A DNA stretch of 64,000 nt, taken from NCBI RefSeq assembly GCF_040802235.1, contig NC_133170.1:4727001-4791000 (forward strand). The letters run 5' to 3'. Source of the stretch: Manis javanica (Eukaryota > Chordata > Mammalia > Pholidota > Manidae). The translations under genes were made by a program, and so were the position numbers. This document shows, in pieces, positions 60,695 to 64,000 of this stretch. The notes under the pieces were generated by a model. That model saw only the letters and a list, made by a program, of their open reading frames with translations. It made no database searches and was not told where the DNA came from. Numbering within the stretch: the first letter of the stretch is position 1; every line of letters starts with the position of its first letter.

Positions 60695-63600
60695 CAAGAT
60701 GGTAACATAAAAGGATCCTGAAATCACATCCTCCTATGGACACACCAAACTGACAGGTACATGTGGAACAATTCCCTCTGAAAGAAACCCAAAAACTAGC
60801 CAAGAGACTCCTACACGTTGGGCAAACATGATAAAACCTGTATCAAAACAGGAGAGGCTGAGACACAATTTCCCCATAAACCCCATCTTCAACACAACCA
60901 CCCACCATTAGGAGGGAACCCATAACTCCAAGCTTCTCCCTGAGGAACAAATGGATTGAACCCCAAATCTGATACCCAAACTTTTAGGACCTCCACCTAG
61001 AAGATGAGCCTCCAAAACACCTAGCTGTGAAAGCCAATAGCACTTGTGTCTCCCAGACCCCCAAGGCTGTAGTGAACTGAGAGTCCTTCAAGGGCTCACA
61101 CAGGCTGCGCCGAGGACTGAGGCAGGCCACTGAGACACCCAGTCACCCTGTGAAAGAAACCTATTGGCTGTCCTCATGGCTACAGCCTGAGGAGCAGGCC
61201 ACTAGTCAAACTTACATCTAAGGGGCAACTACAGTCCTCTCCAGAGGCCTTCAAGGAGGGGTGCTCTCTTCACACTGTCCCTCTGCCTCATGCCAGGTCA
61301 CCAGTACCTCCCAACAAAGAGCCTGTGCACCTATCTAGTGCTCTGAGGTTTGTGGCTGCTGCCTGGGGGACACCCCCTGATCACCCTGCTCTGGTGGCCA
61401 ACGGGGCTTATGTTTATAGGTCCCACAGGACTGTAACAAACACAGAGTCCTTAACTGGCTACCCTCCAGAGCACAGTACAGAGAGACAGCACACTGAAAG
61501 GCAGCCCCAGTCTTTCTGTGAAAGAGCCTATTTGCTTATCTTAAATCGTTGGCCTGAGATGAAGGCTTCCGATTTAACACGGGGAGAGGCCTGCCGTAAT
61601 GTTCTCCGAAGACCAGAGAGCCCGGGGGGGCATCTCTGTGCTCAGGCTCTGCCTCGCTCCAGGTCACCAGCATCTCCCAGGAAAGGGTTTGTACACACGT
61701 CCGGAGCCCTGGTTTTGCAGCTGCCCTCCAGAGAACGCCCCTTGCTAGCCTGACATGGTAGCCGAAGGGCCACAGGTCCCACAGGACTTAACAAATGGCG
61801 AAAGAATTCTTAACCAGCTATTTTCCAGGACACAGCAAAGAGGCAGCAGGATGAAATGCCGAGTCTTTCTGTGAAATAGGTCTGTGAGTTTATTTTCATA
61901 CATTTAGCCAGAGGGGAAGCTTCTAATTAAAGACACATCTAGGAGCCAAATGCAGTCCTCTCCAGACTCAGAGGCAGACAGGGGGTACCATTTTCATGCT
62001 CTGCCCTACCCCAGGTCTCCAGCGTCTCCAAGGAGCCTATGCACATCCGGTACCCCAGCTTTTGCGGCTGCTGCCCAGAGGATTCATCCCTTAACAGCCT
62101 GGTTGTGAGAGCCAGTGGGGCTTGTGTTCATGAGTTCGACAGGATGGTGAGAACAAAGAAACAGTCCTTAACTGACTATCACAGCAGAACTCAGCGCAAA
62201 GGGAGCGGACAGAAATGTCCATCCTCAAGTCTTCCCATGAAAGAGATTTATTTACATACTTGGAAAGCTACTGTGTGAGGGTCCAGTTTCCCATCAGAAT
62301 GAAACTAGGTGCTGACTGAGATATTCCAGTTTGAGACACTGGCAAGTTTTTTCAGACCCTCAACTACTACAAGCTGTTAAAAATAAAGTAGGTTGCTTGG
62401 ACATTCACACATTTAAGACAACTAAAAGCTAGAGCAGGGTTGAAACATAATGCGTATCTCCTACACAAGGCCACTCCTTCAAGATCAGAAGAGGTACCTG
62501 TGTTACCTAATGCAGTGAAGCCAACACAGAAAGTCAAGGAAAATGAAGAAACACAAGAATATGTTCCAAACAAAAGAAGAAGATAAAGCCTCAGAAAAAG
62601 ACCTCAGTAAAACAAAGGAAAGTGATTTACCTGATAAGAGTTCAAAGTAATGACATAAATATGCTCACCAGGTGAAGGAGAACAATGCAAGAACAAAGTG
62701 ATAATTTCAACCAAAGAGAAATCACAAAGCTGGAGAATACAGCAACTGAAGTGAAAGATACAGCAGAAGGGTTCACCAGACTGGAAAAAGGCAAAGATTG
62801 GACTGGTGAACTCAGAGACAGGGCAGTAAAATTTATCCAATTGAGAGCAAAAAGAAAAAGAAATTAGAAAGAATAAAAACAGCATAATGGATTTATGGGA
62901 CAATAGCAAGTGGACCACTATTCACATTATAGGGGTCCCAAAAGGCGAAGGAGAGAAAGGAGCAGAACACTTACTTGAAGAAATAATAACCTAAAACTTG
63001 CCTAATGTGGAGAAGGAAACAGGTACAGATCCAGGAAGAGAACATAATGTACCAACTTAAAATAGACTGCTATAAATATAAGTTGCCTCATATATATAAG
63101 CTTCATGGTAACCAGAAAGTAAAAATCTATAGTAGATAAAGGAGAAAGAGAAAGAATCTAAGCATACTACTAGAGAAAATAATCAATCACAAAGGAAGAG
63201 AGTAAGAAAAGAATAAAACAAAGGAATTACACAACAGCCAGAAAGCAATAAACAAAATGGCAGTAAGTCCATACCTATCAATAACTGCTTTAAATGTAAA
63301 TGGACCAAATTGTCCAATCAAAATATACAGAGTGGGTGAATGGATAAAGAAATAAGACCCATCAACATGCTGCCTACAAGAGACTCACTTCATGCATAAG
63401 GACACACGACTGAAAGTGAAGGGATAGAAAAAGATATTCCATGCAAAGGGAAACCAGAAGAAGCTATACGTGATCAAACAAAACAGACTTTTAAGACAGT
63501 CTGTAATCAGAGACAAAGGTCATTATATTATGAAACAGGGCAAATCCAACAAAAGAATATTTGCAAATATTTATGTTCCCAACACAGAAGCACCTAAACA

Positions 63601-64000
63601 TATATAGTAAACATGAACAGACCTAAAGGGAGAAATAGAGCAATAAAATAATGGTAGGAGACTTAAATACCCCACTTACATCACCAGAGCATCCAGACAG
63701 AAAATCAGTAAGGAAACATCAGCTTTAAATGATACTTTAAGCCAGATGGAGTAAACAGATGTATACAGATCTCATCCAAATGCAACACAATTTACATTCC
63801 TCTCAAATGCACATGGAGCATTCTCTACGACAGATCACACATTAGGCAATAAATCTCAATAAATTTTAAAAGGCTGAAATCATATCAAGCATGTTTTCCA
63901 ACCAAAATGGGATAAAACCCAAGTTCAATTACAGGACAAAAAAATGGAATATTCACATTTTTGTGAAAAGTAAACAACATGCCCCTGAACAACCAATGAG
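60695..64000 (+). mobile_element. Old L1, 5' UTR through start of ORF2 (runs off the window)
   Basis: It begins near TTCAAGATGGTAACATAAAA (60697) with a long 5' UTR. From about 62480 it enters ORF1 (the AAGAAACACAAGAATATGTT region and coiled-coil frame 62685-62867). ORF1 passes through an RNA-binding part (ATTATAGGGGTCCCAAAAGG) and, from about 63255, into ORF2. There ITALNVNGPN (63280-63310) marks the start of the endonuclease domain, followed by CTACAAGAGACTCACTTCAT. Frames are broken, and it continues beyond 64000. Confidence 0.88.
61148..62275 (+). repeat. Tandem ~360-bp units in the L1 5' UTR
   Basis: The phrase CTGTGAAAG (or a close variant) recurs at 61148, 61516, 61869 and 62235, giving spacings of 368, 353 and 366 bp. 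CAGGTCACCAG/CAGGTCTCCAG recurs in phase near 61294, 61662 and 62012, each followed by CTCCCA or CTCCAAGGAG. TCC(T)TAACTGGCTA-type phrases also recur. The 5' UTR thus consists of at least three diverged tandem monomers. Confidence 0.8.

Noticed and set aside
61325..61753. 142-codon + strand frame
   Set aside because: It is a by-product of the tandem L1 5' UTR units, with no motif or start context.

Overview
The window is nuclear DNA from a placental mammal. It holds the 3' parts of two convergent protein-coding genes with large introns, and most of the rest is LINE-1 (L1), LINE-2 (L2) and MIR-type repeat sequence. I see no primate Alu, rodent B1, carnivore tRNA-Lys SINE or ruminant Bov SINE. 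Two of the L1 copies share a distinctive G-run 3' UTR. I associate that 3' UTR with a laurasiatherian lineage, possibly pangolin, but this rests on memory and is a weak inference.

Left half, + strand: the last three coding exons of SLC2A13 (HMIT/GLUT13, the H+/myo-inositol symporter) lie at 15923-16044, 16160-16312 and 30374-30600. A long AT-rich 3' UTR follows and ends near 34975 after two AATAAA signals. Positions 1-15922 are upstream intron. The first two exons are separated by an intron of only 115 bp, and the last two by about 14 kb. That large intron is filled mainly by an old L1 (17440-18727 plus 24845-26990) that was split by a younger, near full-length L1 (about 18737-24835). Both are on the minus strand.

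Middle, about 35-50 kb: intergenic DNA between the two gene tails. It contains MER5, MIR, L2, a Tigger DNA-transposon remnant with an open 111-codon transposase fragment, several L1 pieces, and three copies of one unassigned old repeat.

Right half, minus strand: the last three coding exons of REDIC1 (C12orf40), a meiotic crossover factor, lie at 58909-58972, 53945-54027 and 50687-51175. The neighbourhood of SLC2A13 and REDIC1 matches human 12q12 in inverted orientation. The intron at 54028-58908 carries a full-length U2 snRNA retrocopy (56395-56580, minus strand) with a 30-nt A-tail and a target-site duplication, inserted into an old L1. From about 60.69 kb to the end of the window runs the 5' part of another old L1. 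Its 5' UTR has tandem units of about 360 bp, followed by ORF1 and the start of the ORF2 endonuclease.

I found no prokaryote-like system, CRISPR array or novel gene cluster. The points most worth a second look are the U2 retrocopy, the L1-in-L1 nest, the tandem L1 5' UTR units and the Tigger ORF. Repeat boundaries are approximate because they were judged by eye.
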